A DNA stretch of 64,000 bases, taken from positions 1-64,000 of the forward strand of contig CAIOFV010000054.1 of NCBI GenBank assembly GCA_903857665.1, given 5' to 3'. Shown piece by piece: positions 15,901 to 24,455 of the stretch. The notes beneath the pieces were generated by a model that was not told where the DNA came from, made no database searches, and was given only the letters and a program-made list of their open reading frames with translations. A program made the position numbers and the translations under genes. The first letter of the stretch is position 1; each line of letters opens with the position of its first letter. Origin of the DNA: an uncultured Myxococcales bacterium (GTDB lineage: Bacteria > Myxococcota_A > UBA9042 > DTJE01).

Positions 15901-16671
15901 TCAGCGCAGCAGGTACGGGTGCTCCCGTTCGAAGGCCCGCAGGCGCGTCCGCCGTTCCTGGAAATCGGGCAGCAGGCGAGCCAGGGTTGCGTAGAAGCGG
16001 GGGCCATGGCCGCGCCAGCGCAGGTGCGCGACCTCGTGGGCGACGAGGTACTCCAGGAGGTCTGGCGGCGCCGCGGCCAGGGCGACGTTGACCCGGATGA
16101 CGCCCGTGGCGCTGCACGAGCCCCAGCGGGTCCGCGCCCGGGTCAGCCGGATGTCCGTCACCGATTGCCCCAGGTGGGCGGCGAATCCCGCGGCGTGCCG
16201 GCGGGCCTCGTCGAGCAGGCGGGCCCAGGCCCAGGCCCGCACCGCGACGGCTACCGAGCGCTCCCGCCCCGCCTCGGTGAGGCCCCGCGGGACCGATACC
16301 CGGAACCCATCGCCCGCCTCGACGCGGACCCGGCGGACGTCGGCCTCCACCACGCTCAGCGCCATGTCCCGGCCGCCGTGCAGCACCGTCGAACCATGCT
16401 GGTACCGGGGGGCAGGCGGGCGCGCGGCCTCGCGGGTCTGCGCGCCGGTCCGGGCACGTTCCCAGGCCAGCCGCACCCACTCCTTCTTCGATTCCAGGAA
16501 CGCCAGCGCGCCGCGGCGGCCTTCCAGCGGGACGCCCACGGGCACCACCAGGTCCACCCGATCGGGATGCACGATCACGGACACCCGGCGGGCGCGGGCG
16601 CTGATGCGGATGTTGCCCGGAACGGGCGTGCCGTCCGCCGCGCATCCGAAGGCCTCCGCGAGGTCGAACAT
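15901..16671 (-). CDS. YgjP-like (DUF45) metallopeptidase
   Basis: This 256-residue protein resembles the YgjP/SprT-like zinc metalloprotease family. RWGSCSATGVIRVN and the zinc motif VAHEVAHLRWRGHGPRFY (HEVAH plus a third histidine) lie in the C-terminal half. The N-terminal half has the beta-rich region typical of DUF45 proteins. Its biological substrate is unknown; UvrD-associated and restriction-associated members exist, but no such partner is here. ATG 16671 is used rather than the upstream TTG 16689 because a GGGGG tract precedes it at a reasonable distance. Confidence 0.88.
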   Translation of the reverse strand: MFDLAEAFGCAADGTPVPGNIRISARARRVSVIVHPDRVDLVVPVGVPLEGRRGALAFLESKKEWVRLAWERARTGAQTREAARPPAPRYQHGSTVLHGGRDMALSVVEADVRRVRVEAGDGFRVSVPRGLTEAGRERSVAVAVRAWAWARLLDEARRHAAGFAAHLGQSVTDIRLTRARTRWGSCSATGVIRVNVALAAAPPDLLEYLVAHEVAHLRWRGHGPRFYATLARLLPDFQERRTRLRAFEREHPYLLR

Positions 16672-16794
16672 CCGAGGCACCCCCTGCAAGTTCGTCCAGC
16701 GTCACCCGTCGTCGCTGGCGGCCTTCGTCTGCCGGGGCAGTATCCCCGGTGCGCCGGGAGCGATCAACCGTGAGGCAGGGATCGACGGCCGGTT

Positions 16795-19700
16795 CTAGCT
16801 GGACAGGAGGGTCGGATCGGTGTCGGGCTCGGCGGTCTTCGGGGAGTGGCCCGTGACCCGCACGATCGCCTGGTCCAGCAGCGAGTAGGCGACGGGCACG
16901 ACGACCAGCGTCAGCAGCGTCGAGGTGATCAGGCCGCCGATGACCGCGACGGCCATCGGGGCGCGCATCTCGGAGCCTTCGCTGAGCGCCGCGGCGACGG
17001 GCATCATGCCGAAGATCATGGCCGCCGTGGTCATCAGGATCGGGCGCAGCCGGATCGGCCCCGCCTTCAGCAGCGCGTCGTTGGTCGAGGCGCCCTTCTC
17101 CTTCATCTGGTTCGCGTAGTCGACCAGGAGGATGGCGTTCTTGGTCACCAGCCCCATCAGCAGGATGAAGCCGATGAACGTGATGACGCTGATCGTCTTG
17201 CCGGCGATCAGCAGCGCCAGGAACGCGCCGACGAACGAGAACGGCAGCGACAGCATGATGGTGAAGGGGTGCAGGAACGACTCGAACTGCGCCGCCAGGA
17301 TCAGGTACACGAGGACGACGGCCAGGATCAGCGCGGGGACCATGTACCCGAACGACTCGCGCATGATCTGCCCGAAGCCGGCCCAGTCCTGGGTCATGGT
17401 CGGGGGCACCACGTCACCAGCGATCGCCTCGACCTTCTGCATGGCCTCGCCCAGCACCAGCCCGTCCAGGTTCGCCAGCACGGTCACCTGGCGCTCGCGG
17501 TTCTGGCGCTCGATCACCGACGGGCCCGATCCCGTATCGACCGTCACGAGGTTGGCCATCTGCACCAGGCTGCCGTTGGTCGACCGCACGCCCAGGCCCA
17601 GGATGTCCTGGGGCTGCGCGCGGTAGGGGGCGTCCAGCCGGACCCGGACGTCGATCCGGTCGCCGCCCATCGTCAGGTCCGTGGCCTTGTCCCCGGCGAA
17701 GAACGTCCGCAGCGCCATCGCGACCATGCCCACCGGCACGCCCAGGTCCGCGGCCCGGTCCCGGTCGATGTGGACGGCGACCTCGGGCTTGCCGCCCCGG
17801 TAGGTGCTGTCGATGTCCACGAAGCCGGGAATCGCCTTCATGCGCGTCATCATGGCGTCGGCGGCCTGGTGGATCGCGTCCAGGTCGCTTCCGCGTATGT
17901 TGTACTGGATGGCGGCCGCCCGCATGCCGCCTCCGCCCATGTCGTTGACGTCCTCGACGGCCAGCTTCGCGTCCGTCACGTCCGCGACCATCTTTCGCAC
18001 GTAGATCATGGCGTCGTTCTGGGTGAATGCCCGCTCGTGCTTCGGCACGAGGTTGACGAGGATCAGTCCCTTGTTCACCTCGTTCTGGGCGCCGCCGCCG
18101 ACGGTGACGAAGGTCTCCTTGATCCCGGGGATCAGGCGCACCTCGGCCGCCAGCGACTCGACGTACTGCGTCGTGGCCTCCAGTCCCCTCCCGGTGGGCA
18201 TCTCGACCGAGATCTGGAACTTCGATTGGTCCATCTGCGAAAAGAACTCGGACTTCATGAAGCCGGCCATGCCCAGGGTCGCGACCAGCGTGGCCATCGC
18301 GATGGACAGGGTCAGCACCCGGTGCCGCAATGCCCACCCCAGGATCCGGCGGTACAGTTCGTCGATGGTGTCGAGTCCCCGTTCCAGCCACCGGGAAATC
18401 GCCCACCCGGACCCGGCATGGGCCTTCAGGAGGCGCGCCGACAGCATGGGCGTCAGCGTGAAGGCGACGAACAGCGACACCGTCACGGCGCAGGCGACCG
18501 TCACGCCGAACTGGAAGAAGAAGCGGCCGATGATGCCCTTCATCGTGGCCACCGGGATGAACACCGCCAGGATCGACGCGGTGGTCGCCATGACCGCCAG
18601 GCCGATCTCCTTCGTGGCGTCCTTCGCGGCCTGCATGGCCGTCTTGCCCAGCCCCATGTGCCGGTGGATGGCCTCGATGACGACGATCGCATCGTCGATC
18701 AGGATGCCGATGGACAGCGACAGCGCCAGCATCGTCAGTTGGTTGAACGTGAAGTCCAGCGCCTTCATGAACCCGAAGGTCGCGATGACCGACGCCGGGA
18801 GGGCCAGCGCGCTGATGAAGGTGGCGCGCCAGTCGCGCAGGAACACGAACACGATCAGCACCGCCAGGATGGCGCCGAACATCAGGTCGAACCGTACGTC
18901 CCCGATGGCCCGCTCGATGAACATCGAGTTGTCGCGCGGCATCGCGATCGTGACGCCGGCCGGCAGTTGCGCGCGGATGCGTTCGATTTCGGCCTTGACC
19001 AGGTGGGCCACCTCGACCGTGTTCGCCCCGGACTGCTTCATGATGCGCAGCGCGATCGCGGACACGCCGTTCAGCCCGGAGTGGCTGCGCCTTTCCTCGG
19101 CGCCGTCCTCCACCCGGGCCACGTCGCGGATGCGGACGGGCGCGCCCATGGCCGCCGTGACGATGATGTCGCCCAGCTCGGCGGCGTCCTTCACCTGGCC
19201 GCGGGTCTTGACCACGAACTCGTCGGCGCCGATGTCCAGGCGGCCGCCGGGGATCTCGATGTTCTGGATCGCCAGCGCCTGCATCACGTCGCTGACCGAC
19301 AGGTAGTGCGAGGCCAGCCGGGCCGGGTCGATCCAGACGTCGATCTCGCGGTCCTGGCCGCCCACCAGGATGACCTGCCCCACGCCGGGCAGCACCTGCA
19401 GCTTCTGCTTGACCTGCTTGTCTGCGATGCGCGTCAGGTCCCGCGGCTCCAGGGGGCCCGAAATGGCCAGGTCCACGATGGGCTGCGCGTTGACGTCGAA
19501 CTTCGCGACGACCGGGGGATCGAGGTCCGAAGGCAGGTCCCTCAGGATGCCGGACACCTTGTCGCGGACGTCCTGGATGGCCTGGTCGGCCTTGCGCTCC
19601 AGTTCGAACTGGACGATGACGATGCCGACGTTCTCCATGGACGTCGACCGCAGCATCTTGATGCCGTTGATGGTGTTGACGGCCTCCTCGATCTTGTCGA

Positions 19701-19890
19701 TGACCTTGGTTTCGACGGTCTCGGGCGAGGCTCCCGGGTACACGGCCGTGATGGTGACGAACGGGAACTCGACGTCCGGGTTCAGATCCACGCCGATGCG
19801 CGGGTAGGCCACCAGGCCGAACACCAGCAGCACCGAAATCATCACCGTCGCCAGCACCGGGCGACGGATGGAAACATCCGCCAGCTTCAT
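16795..19890 (-). CDS. RND efflux transporter, AcrB/HAE1 family
   Basis: This 1031-residue inner-membrane proton-drug antiporter has the usual length. The N-terminus (SIRRPVLATVMISVLLVFG) and the periplasmic porter motifs (PGASPETVETKVIDKIEEAV) are typical. TM4 carries the paired aspartates of the proton relay in GILIDDAIVVIEAI, and the C-terminal half has FVGAFLALLIAGKTISVITFIGFILLMGLV. The start codon overlaps the adaptor stop as ATGA. It pumps substrates together with the adaptor; no outer-membrane channel gene is in the window, so a TolC-like partner must be encoded elsewhere. The pair is likely controlled by the divergent TetR regulator. Confidence 0.96.
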   Translation of the reverse strand: MKLADVSIRRPVLATVMISVLLVFGLVAYPRIGVDLNPDVEFPFVTITAVYPGASPETVETKVIDKIEEAVNTINGIKMLRSTSMENVGIVIVQFELERKADQAIQDVRDKVSGILRDLPSDLDPPVVAKFDVNAQPIVDLAISGPLEPRDLTRIADKQVKQKLQVLPGVGQVILVGGQDREIDVWIDPARLASHYLSVSDVMQALAIQNIEIPGGRLDIGADEFVVKTRGQVKDAAELGDIIVTAAMGAPVRIRDVARVEDGAEERRSHSGLNGVSAIALRIMKQSGANTVEVAHLVKAEIERIRAQLPAGVTIAMPRDNSMFIERAIGDVRFDLMFGAILAVLIVFVFLRDWRATFISALALPASVIATFGFMKALDFTFNQLTMLALSLSIGILIDDAIVVIEAIHRHMGLGKTAMQAAKDATKEIGLAVMATTASILAVFIPVATMKGIIGRFFFQFGVTVACAVTVSLFVAFTLTPMLSARLLKAHAGSGWAISRWLERGLDTIDELYRRILGWALRHRVLTLSIAMATLVATLGMAGFMKSEFFSQMDQSKFQISVEMPTGRGLEATTQYVESLAAEVRLIPGIKETFVTVGGGAQNEVNKGLILVNLVPKHERAFTQNDAMIYVRKMVADVTDAKLAVEDVNDMGGGGMRAAAIQYNIRGSDLDAIHQAADAMMTRMKAIPGFVDIDSTYRGGKPEVAVHIDRDRAADLGVPVGMVAMALRTFFAGDKATDLTMGGDRIDVRVRLDAPYRAQPQDILGLGVRSTNGSLVQMANLVTVDTGSGPSVIERQNRERQVTVLANLDGLVLGEAMQKVEAIAGDVVPPTMTQDWAGFGQIMRESFGYMVPALILAVVLVYLILAAQFESFLHPFTIMLSLPFSFVGAFLALLIAGKTISVITFIGFILLMGLVTKNAILLVDYANQMKEKGASTNDALLKAGPIRLRPILMTTAAMIFGMMPVAAALSEGSEMRAPMAVAVIGGLITSTLLTLVVVPVAYSLLDQAIVRVTGHSPKTAEPDTDPTLLSS

Positions 19891-20825
19891 CGGGCAGCCT
19901 CCGCGGCGTGGGCGCCCGAATCGAGGCGCGCCTCGGCATACAGGCCGGCCTTCAGGGTCCCGTCAGCGTTCGGCAGTTCCACGATGATGGTGAAGGTTCG
20001 CGAGCCCGGGTTCGCGGACGGGACGACATAGGACACCGTGGCCTTGACGTCCTGGTTCGTGGCCGGGAAGCGGACGATCAGCGGCGTGCCGACCGCGACC
20101 CGTCCCAATTCCGTCGCGGCGACCTGCAGCTTGAGGTCCAGCAGACCGGTCTGCTCGATGACTGCCAGCGGGGAGGGGGGCATCGTGAGGGCCGACTCGC
20201 CTTCCGAAATCAGGCGGTGCGTGACCACCGCGTCGTAGGGGCAGTAAATCGTCGTGTCGTGCAGGGCCTTGTGGGCCATGTCCGACATGACCTTCGCGTT
20301 GCTCAGGCCGGCCTTGGCGGCCTTGTAGCCGGCCTCGACCTGGTCCAGTTGGCCCTGGGCGATCGCCTCCTTGCCCCGCAGGTTGCGCATGCGCTCGTAG
20401 GCGAGGGCCGCGGCGTCGTACTGGGCGGTGGCGGCCTCCACGCCGGCCTCGGCCTGGCGCACGCGCAGCACGAAGTCCTCGGTCTTCAGCACGACCAGGG
20501 GGTCGCCGGCCTTCACCGACTGGCCCTCGGCGAACAGGATCTTGTCGACGATGCCTGGCACCACCGGCATCAGGGTGCTGCGGCGGTGGGGCTCGGTGGT
20601 GCCCGTGAGGGTCGCGTTGCTGGACGCCGGGGCGCGCAGGGCCGTCTTGGCGGGCTGTTCCGGAGCACCCGGCTCGTTCGTCACCACGGCCAGCCGTTCC
20701 GCGATCGGCCGGGCCGGAGGCTCGGCGGGGAGGGATGCCTTGGCGTCTCCCTTGCCACAGGCGGTGGCGGCCATCAGGGCCGGCAGGGACAGCAAGGCAC
20801 AGGCCAGGACGACGCGCGCTCGCAT
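19887..20825 (-). CDS. RND efflux periplasmic adaptor lipoprotein
   Basis: This 312-residue membrane-fusion protein joins the RND pump to an outer-membrane channel. The lipobox is MAATAC (Cys23). The barrel-sandwich half is split around a helical hairpin: VVPGIVDKILFAEGQSVKAGD and then TIYCPYDAVVTHRLISEGE, with LRVRQAEAGVEAATAQYDAAA between them. The ATG at 20825 follows GAGGAGC. An upstream in-frame extension to 20930 covers the promoter and operator, so it is not used. It is the first gene of the efflux operon. Confidence 0.95.
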   Translation of the reverse strand: MRARVVLACALLSLPALMAATACGKGDAKASLPAEPPARPIAERLAVVTNEPGAPEQPAKTALRAPASSNATLTGTTEPHRRSTLMPVVPGIVDKILFAEGQSVKAGDPLVVLKTEDFVLRVRQAEAGVEAATAQYDAAALAYERMRNLRGKEAIAQGQLDQVEAGYKAAKAGLSNAKVMSDMAHKALHDTTIYCPYDAVVTHRLISEGESALTMPPSPLAVIEQTGLLDLKLQVAATELGRVAVGTPLIVRFPATNQDVKATVSYVVPSANPGSRTFTIIVELPNADGTLKAGLYAEARLDSGAHAAEAAR

Positions 20826-20886
20826 CGGGGTGCTCCTCGTGGAAAGGCAGGGATCAGCCGGTCCTTCATCGACCCGACCTCGGCGA

Positions 20887-20915
20887 AAGATAAGGTTGTT
20901 GGAGCACTTCGTCAA
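20887..20915 (-). promoter_or_regulatory. Promoter of the RND efflux operon
   Basis: On the minus strand TTGACG (20910-20915) and TATCTT (20887-20892) are separated by exactly 17 bases. The efflux adaptor starts 62 bases downstream of the -10 box. A TetR-type dyad begins eight bases upstream of the -35 box. Confidence 0.65.
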
Positions 20916-20922
20916 GAAACAG

Positions 20923-20936
20923 TGAACCACGGTTCA
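20923..20936. promoter_or_regulatory. TetR-type operator between tetR and the RND operon
   Basis: TGAACC-AC-GGTTCA is a perfect inverted repeat with 6-base arms. It lies between the divergent regulator and efflux genes, 43 bases upstream of the regulator start and next to the efflux -35 box. A repressor bound here could act on both directions. Confidence 0.65.
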
Positions 20937-20978
20937 GAAAATCGGGTAGGATCGGACCGTTCAGGGATTGGAGGCGAC

Positions 20979-21596
20979 GTGGGCCGGTCACCGATGAAGC
21001 GGGAGGATCGCGACCGGGTGCGGGCCCGGATCCTCGATGCCGCCGGGGTGGTCTTTGCGCGGGACGGGTTCGAGCGGGCCCACATCGACGATATCGCCGT
21101 CGAGGCCGGGGTTTCCACGGGCACGGTCTACAACTACTTCGCCGGCAAGGCGGCCCTGATGCTGGACCTGCACCAGCAGAGCCTGGACGCGGCGAACGCC
21201 GATGTCGCGGGCCTGGTGGCGGGCCCCGGTTCGTTCGATGAGAAGCTGGACTTGTACCTGGGGAACTTCTTCCGGTTCACCGGTGAAAACCAAGCGTTCC
21301 TTGCGATCCTGCGGGATTCGCCCCACCTGCTGCAACTGTCGCCCCACCACGCCGAGGACCAGGCCCGCCGCATCTTCCTGCTGGTGGACCGGCACCTCGG
21401 CCTGGTCGCCGACCTTCTGCGGGCCGGAATCGAGGAGGGCGTGCTGGCCCCGTCGGACCCGCACGTGCTGGCGACGGTCCTCATGGGCGTGACCCGATCC
21501 CTGGTGCTGCTGGGGACGGGCGCGCCCGGAGCCGACCTGGCCGACCCGGTGGCGCTGGTCCGGCGGCTGTTCCTGGACGGTGCACGCGCGCGGTGA
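20979..21596 (+). CDS. TetR/AcrR-family regulator of the efflux operon
   Basis: This 205-residue protein has an N-terminal TetR helix-turn-helix (IDDIAVEAGVSTGTVYNYF followed by GKAALMLDL). The C-terminal helical ligand-binding half is variable, as in the family. The GTG at 20979 is chosen because GGAGG stands four bases before it; the in-frame ATG at 20994 lacks a site. The divergent arrangement with the RND genes and the dyad between them suggest local repression, relieved by a pump substrate. Confidence 0.92.
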   Translation: MGRSPMKREDRDRVRARILDAAGVVFARDGFERAHIDDIAVEAGVSTGTVYNYFAGKAALMLDLHQQSLDAANADVAGLVAGPGSFDEKLDLYLGNFFRFTGENQAFLAILRDSPHLLQLSPHHAEDQARRIFLLVDRHLGLVADLLRAGIEEGVLAPSDPHVLATVLMGVTRSLVLLGTGAPGADLADPVALVRRLFLDGARAR

Positions 21597-21626
21597 CGGG
21601 CCGGCGGGTCGGTTCGCGTGCAATGG

Positions 21627-21632
21627 TACAAT
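21627..21632 (+). promoter_or_regulatory. Candidate -10 element for rsmH
   Basis: TACAAT matches the -10 consensus in five of six positions and lies 15 bases before the rsmH ATG, leaving a short leader with GGGAGG. No good -35 box was found. Confidence 0.3.
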
Positions 21633-21647
21633 GCGCTGGGAGGTCCC

Positions 21648-22718
21648 ATGTCCATCGACGACCCCGTTCCGCCGCCCGATCGTCATCGCCGTCCCCGGTA
21701 CACGGGGACGCATCCCCGCCGGTTCGGCGACAAGTACAAGGAATTGCAGCCCGAGCGCTACCCTGGCATCGTCGAGCACGTGCGCCAGCAGGGAGGTACG
21801 CCTGCCGGATCCCACGTGCCGATCCTGGTCGGGGAGGTGCTGGCCGCCCTCGATCCGAATCCGGGCGACGTCGTGCTGGACTGCACCCTGGGCGCCGGTG
21901 GCCACGCGGCGGCCATCCTCCCGAAGATCCTGCCCGAAGGCCGGCTGGTCGGCATCGACCGGGACGCCGGGGAACTGGAACGGACGCAGGCGCGGCTGGC
22001 GGCGTATGCCGATTCGCTGACCGTCCACGCCACGTCCTTTGCCTGGGTCGAATCGGTGGCCTCCGAGGAGGGGGGCGCCTTCGACGCCATTCTCGCGGAC
22101 CTGGGCGTGTCCTCGATGCAACTGGACGACCCCGAGCGCGGGTTCTCGTACAAGGCGGACGGCCCGCTGGACATGCGGATGGACCGCTCGACGGGCCGGA
22201 CCGCTCAGCACCTGCTGGCGTCGGTCGATGAGGCGCACCTCGCGGACGCGTTGCGCGACCTGGCCGACGAGCCGGAAGCGGCGAAGTTCGCGCGGGCCAT
22301 CGTGGAGGCGCGTGCGCGCAAGCCCCTGGTGCGGACCCTGGACCTGGTCCGGGTGATCCTGGCCGCCAAGGGCCTGACGCTGTCGTCCTGGAAGGCGAAG
22401 TCGCGGGATGGCGACGCGGGCCTGCACCCGGCCTCGCGGACGTTCCAGGCCGTGCGGATCCTGGTCAACGGCGAGATGGACGCGCTGGATCGACTGCTGG
22501 ATGCCGCGCCGCGCCTGCTGCGTCCGGGCGGGCGCATCGCGATCCTGTCGTTCCACAGCGGCGAGGACCGCCGGGTCAAGATCGCGTTCCGCGACGGGGT
22601 GCGGGGCGGCCTGTACGAAGCGATGTCCGACGAGCCGATCCGGGCGTCGGCGGCCGAAACCAAATCGAATCCCCGGGCGTCGTCGGCGCGGTTGCGGTGG
22701 GCCAGGAAGCCCGCGTAG
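21648..22718 (+). CDS. rsmH: 16S rRNA m4C1402 methyltransferase RsmH (MraW)
   Basis: RsmH methylates N4 of C1402 in the 16S rRNA decoding centre, using SAM. The 356-residue protein has HVPILVGEVLAALDP near the start, the SAM loop DCTLGAGGHAAAIL, ADLGVSSMQLDDPERGFSY, and the C-terminal SFHSGEDRRVK. An N-terminal Pro/Arg-rich extension of about 45 residues precedes the domain. The ATG at 21648 has GGGAGG in front. Unusually it is not next to mraZ, ftsL or murE, so it is detached from the division-cell-wall cluster here. Its stop is only three bases from the convergent SDR stop. Confidence 0.95.
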   Translation: MSIDDPVPPPDRHRRPRYTGTHPRRFGDKYKELQPERYPGIVEHVRQQGGTPAGSHVPILVGEVLAALDPNPGDVVLDCTLGAGGHAAAILPKILPEGRLVGIDRDAGELERTQARLAAYADSLTVHATSFAWVESVASEEGGAFDAILADLGVSSMQLDDPERGFSYKADGPLDMRMDRSTGRTAQHLLASVDEAHLADALRDLADEPEAAKFARAIVEARARKPLVRTLDLVRVILAAKGLTLSSWKAKSRDGDAGLHPASRTFQAVRILVNGEMDALDRLLDAAPRLLRPGGRIAILSFHSGEDRRVKIAFRDGVRGGLYEAMSDEPIRASAAETKSNPRASSARLRWARKPA

Positions 22719-22721
22719 CGG

Positions 22722-23543
22722 CTACACGAACAGGTCTTCCAGCAGCGGCTGTCCGGGTTCGACCGCGTACTTGTCGAAATCGGTTTCACCTTCTTCGCGC
22801 AGCACCTCTTCGTCGATGAAGAAGTTCCCGGTGGTCGCGCGGGCCTCCCGGGTCAGGATCGCCCACGCCGCATCCGCCATCACGGCCGGTACGCGCGACT
22901 GGCGCACCCCGTGATCGCCGCCCAGCACGTTCCGGACCGCGGCCGTGGCGACCGACCACCGGGGCCACAGCCCGTTGAAGGCGATGCCCTCGCGCCGGAA
23001 CTCTTCGGCCCATCCCAGCACGCACAGGCTCATGCCGAACTTCGACAGGGTGTAGGGCAGGTGGGCCCCGAACCAGGCCTGCTCCAGGCGCGGCGGCGGG
23101 GACATCACCAGCACGTGCGGGTTGTCGCTGGCGCGCAGGTGCGGCAGGCAGGCCTGGGTCGTCAGGAAGGTTCCCCGCACGTTGACCTGCTGCATCAGGT
23201 CGAAGCGCTTCATCGGGGTGTCCTCGGTGCGCGCCAGGAAGATCGCGCTGGCGTTGTTCACCAGGATGTCGATCCGGCCGAAGGCCTTCACGGCCTGGTC
23301 GATCGCGCCGTGCACCTGGTCCTCGAAGCGCACGTCCACCGCGATGGGCAGGGCCTTGCCGCCCGCCTTTTCCACGGCCTCTGCCGCCGTGAAAAGCGTC
23401 CCGGGCAGCGTCGGCTGGGGCTCGACCGTCTTGGCCAGCAGCACGACGTTGGCGCCGTCCCGCCCGGCCCGGATCGCGATGGCCTCGCCGATCCCCCGGC
23501 TTCCCCCGGTGATGACGATCGTCCGGCCCGCCAGCGTGCGCAT
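22722..23543 (-). CDS. HSDL2-like short-chain dehydrogenase
   Basis: This 273-residue NAD(P)-dependent oxidoreductase resembles hydroxysteroid-dehydrogenase-like 2 proteins. The cofactor motif is ITGGSRGIGEAIA and the structural motif is LVNNAS. The catalytic region has YTLSKFGMSL with the Tyr-Lys pair, and SPPP stands in place of the usual serine strand. The C-terminal EEVLREEGETDFDKYAV is characteristic of the HSDL2 group. The SCP2 domain fused to animal HSDL2 is missing, but separate SCP2-domain genes occur at 52-54 kb. The substrate is probably a lipid or fatty acyl compound. ATG 23543 follows GGAGG. Confidence 0.9.
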   Translation of the reverse strand: MRTLAGRTIVITGGSRGIGEAIAIRAGRDGANVVLLAKTVEPQPTLPGTLFTAAEAVEKAGGKALPIAVDVRFEDQVHGAIDQAVKAFGRIDILVNNASAIFLARTEDTPMKRFDLMQQVNVRGTFLTTQACLPHLRASDNPHVLVMSPPPRLEQAWFGAHLPYTLSKFGMSLCVLGWAEEFRREGIAFNGLWPRWSVATAAVRNVLGGDHGVRQSRVPAVMADAAWAILTREARATTGNFFIDEEVLREEGETDFDKYAVEPGQPLLEDLFV

Positions 23544-23646
23544 CGCGTCCTCCTGGATGGAACCGCGCAAGCGTAACGGAGGAGGGGAATAAAGTCGCGG
23601 TCGACACCGATTCCATCGCGCGGGAGGGGGATCCGGTGCAACCGGG

Positions 23647-23699
23647 GCGACTCCGTCTTCGGCGCGATCGTGGCCGCGCCTTCGCCTCCGTGCCCGGGC
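23647..23699. repeat. Intergenic hairpin repeat, copy A
   Basis: A 53-base element begins with GCGACTCCGTCTTCGGC and ends with TGCCCGGGC. The ends match copy B at 52890 exactly. The central part here pairs as GGCGCG with CGCGCC. It lies between the divergent SDR and LemA genes. Confidence 0.6.
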
Positions 23700-23802
23700 A
23701 ATCCGTGGCGACCGGCGCCCCCCTGGGGTATACTGCTGCCCATCCGCGCTGACGCATTCTTCCGGCTGATGGCCGGGCGCCCGCGCAATGAACGGAGGAA
23801 CC

Positions 23803-24402
23803 ATGGAAACCATGATCCCCTTGTTGATCGTCCTCGGCGTCATCGTCCTGTTCGTGTTCTTCCTGATCGGCGTCTACAACGGGTTGGTGACCTACCGGAA
23901 CCAGTACAAGAACGCGTTCGCCCAGATCGACGTGCAGTTGAAGCGGCGGTACGACCTGATCCCGAACCTGGTCGAAACCGCCAAGGGTTATATCAAGCAC
24001 GAGCGCGAAACGCTGGAAGCCGTCATGGCCGCCCGCGCCGGCGCCGTCACGGCCAACCGGGCCGCCGCCGCCAACCCCGGCGATCCGGCCGCGATGACCG
24101 GCCTGAACCAGGCGGAAGGCGCGCTGAGCGGCGCCCTGGTGAAGATGTTCGCCGTGGCCGAGGCCTACCCGGACCTGAAGGCCAACCAGAACATGATGCA
24201 GTTGTCCGAGGAACTGACCTCGACGGAGAACCGCGTCGCCTTCGCGCGGCAGGCGTTCAACGATTCCGTCACGGCTTACAACACCAGGCGCGAGGTCTTC
24301 CCGAACAACGTCGTGGCCAACATGTTCAACTTCGCCGCCGCCCAGCTGCTGGAATCGACCGAGTCGCCCGAGGAACGGAAGGCGCCGAAGGTCCAGTTCT
24401 AG
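23803..24402 (+). CDS. LemA family protein
   Basis: This 199-residue protein has one N-terminal membrane anchor (LIVLGVIVLFVFFLIGVYN). A long helical cytoplasmic or periplasmic domain follows with the family signatures NAFAQIDVQLKRRYDLIPNL and YPDLKANQNMMQLSEEL, and NRVAFARQAFND further on. LemA proteins are often encoded beside M48 or TPM-domain genes, as here, but their molecular role is unsettled. The ATG at 23803 has GGAGG in front; the upstream in-frame ATG at 23788 does not. Confidence 0.95.
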   Translation: METMIPLLIVLGVIVLFVFFLIGVYNGLVTYRNQYKNAFAQIDVQLKRRYDLIPNLVETAKGYIKHERETLEAVMAARAGAVTANRAAAANPGDPAAMTGLNQAEGALSGALVKMFAVAEAYPDLKANQNMMQLSEELTSTENRVAFARQAFNDSVTAYNTRREVFPNNVVANMFNFAAAQLLESTESPEERKAPKVQF

Positions 24403-24455
24403 GTCGCTGCTGGGGCTTGCCCGGGCGCCAGTACTGTCCTCCCCCGGAGGCCTTC

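Noticed and set aside
16846-20031. 1061-codon frame opposite the RND pump
   Set aside because: It is His/Arg/Asp-rich antisense shadow without motifs. The RND pump on the other strand is unambiguous.
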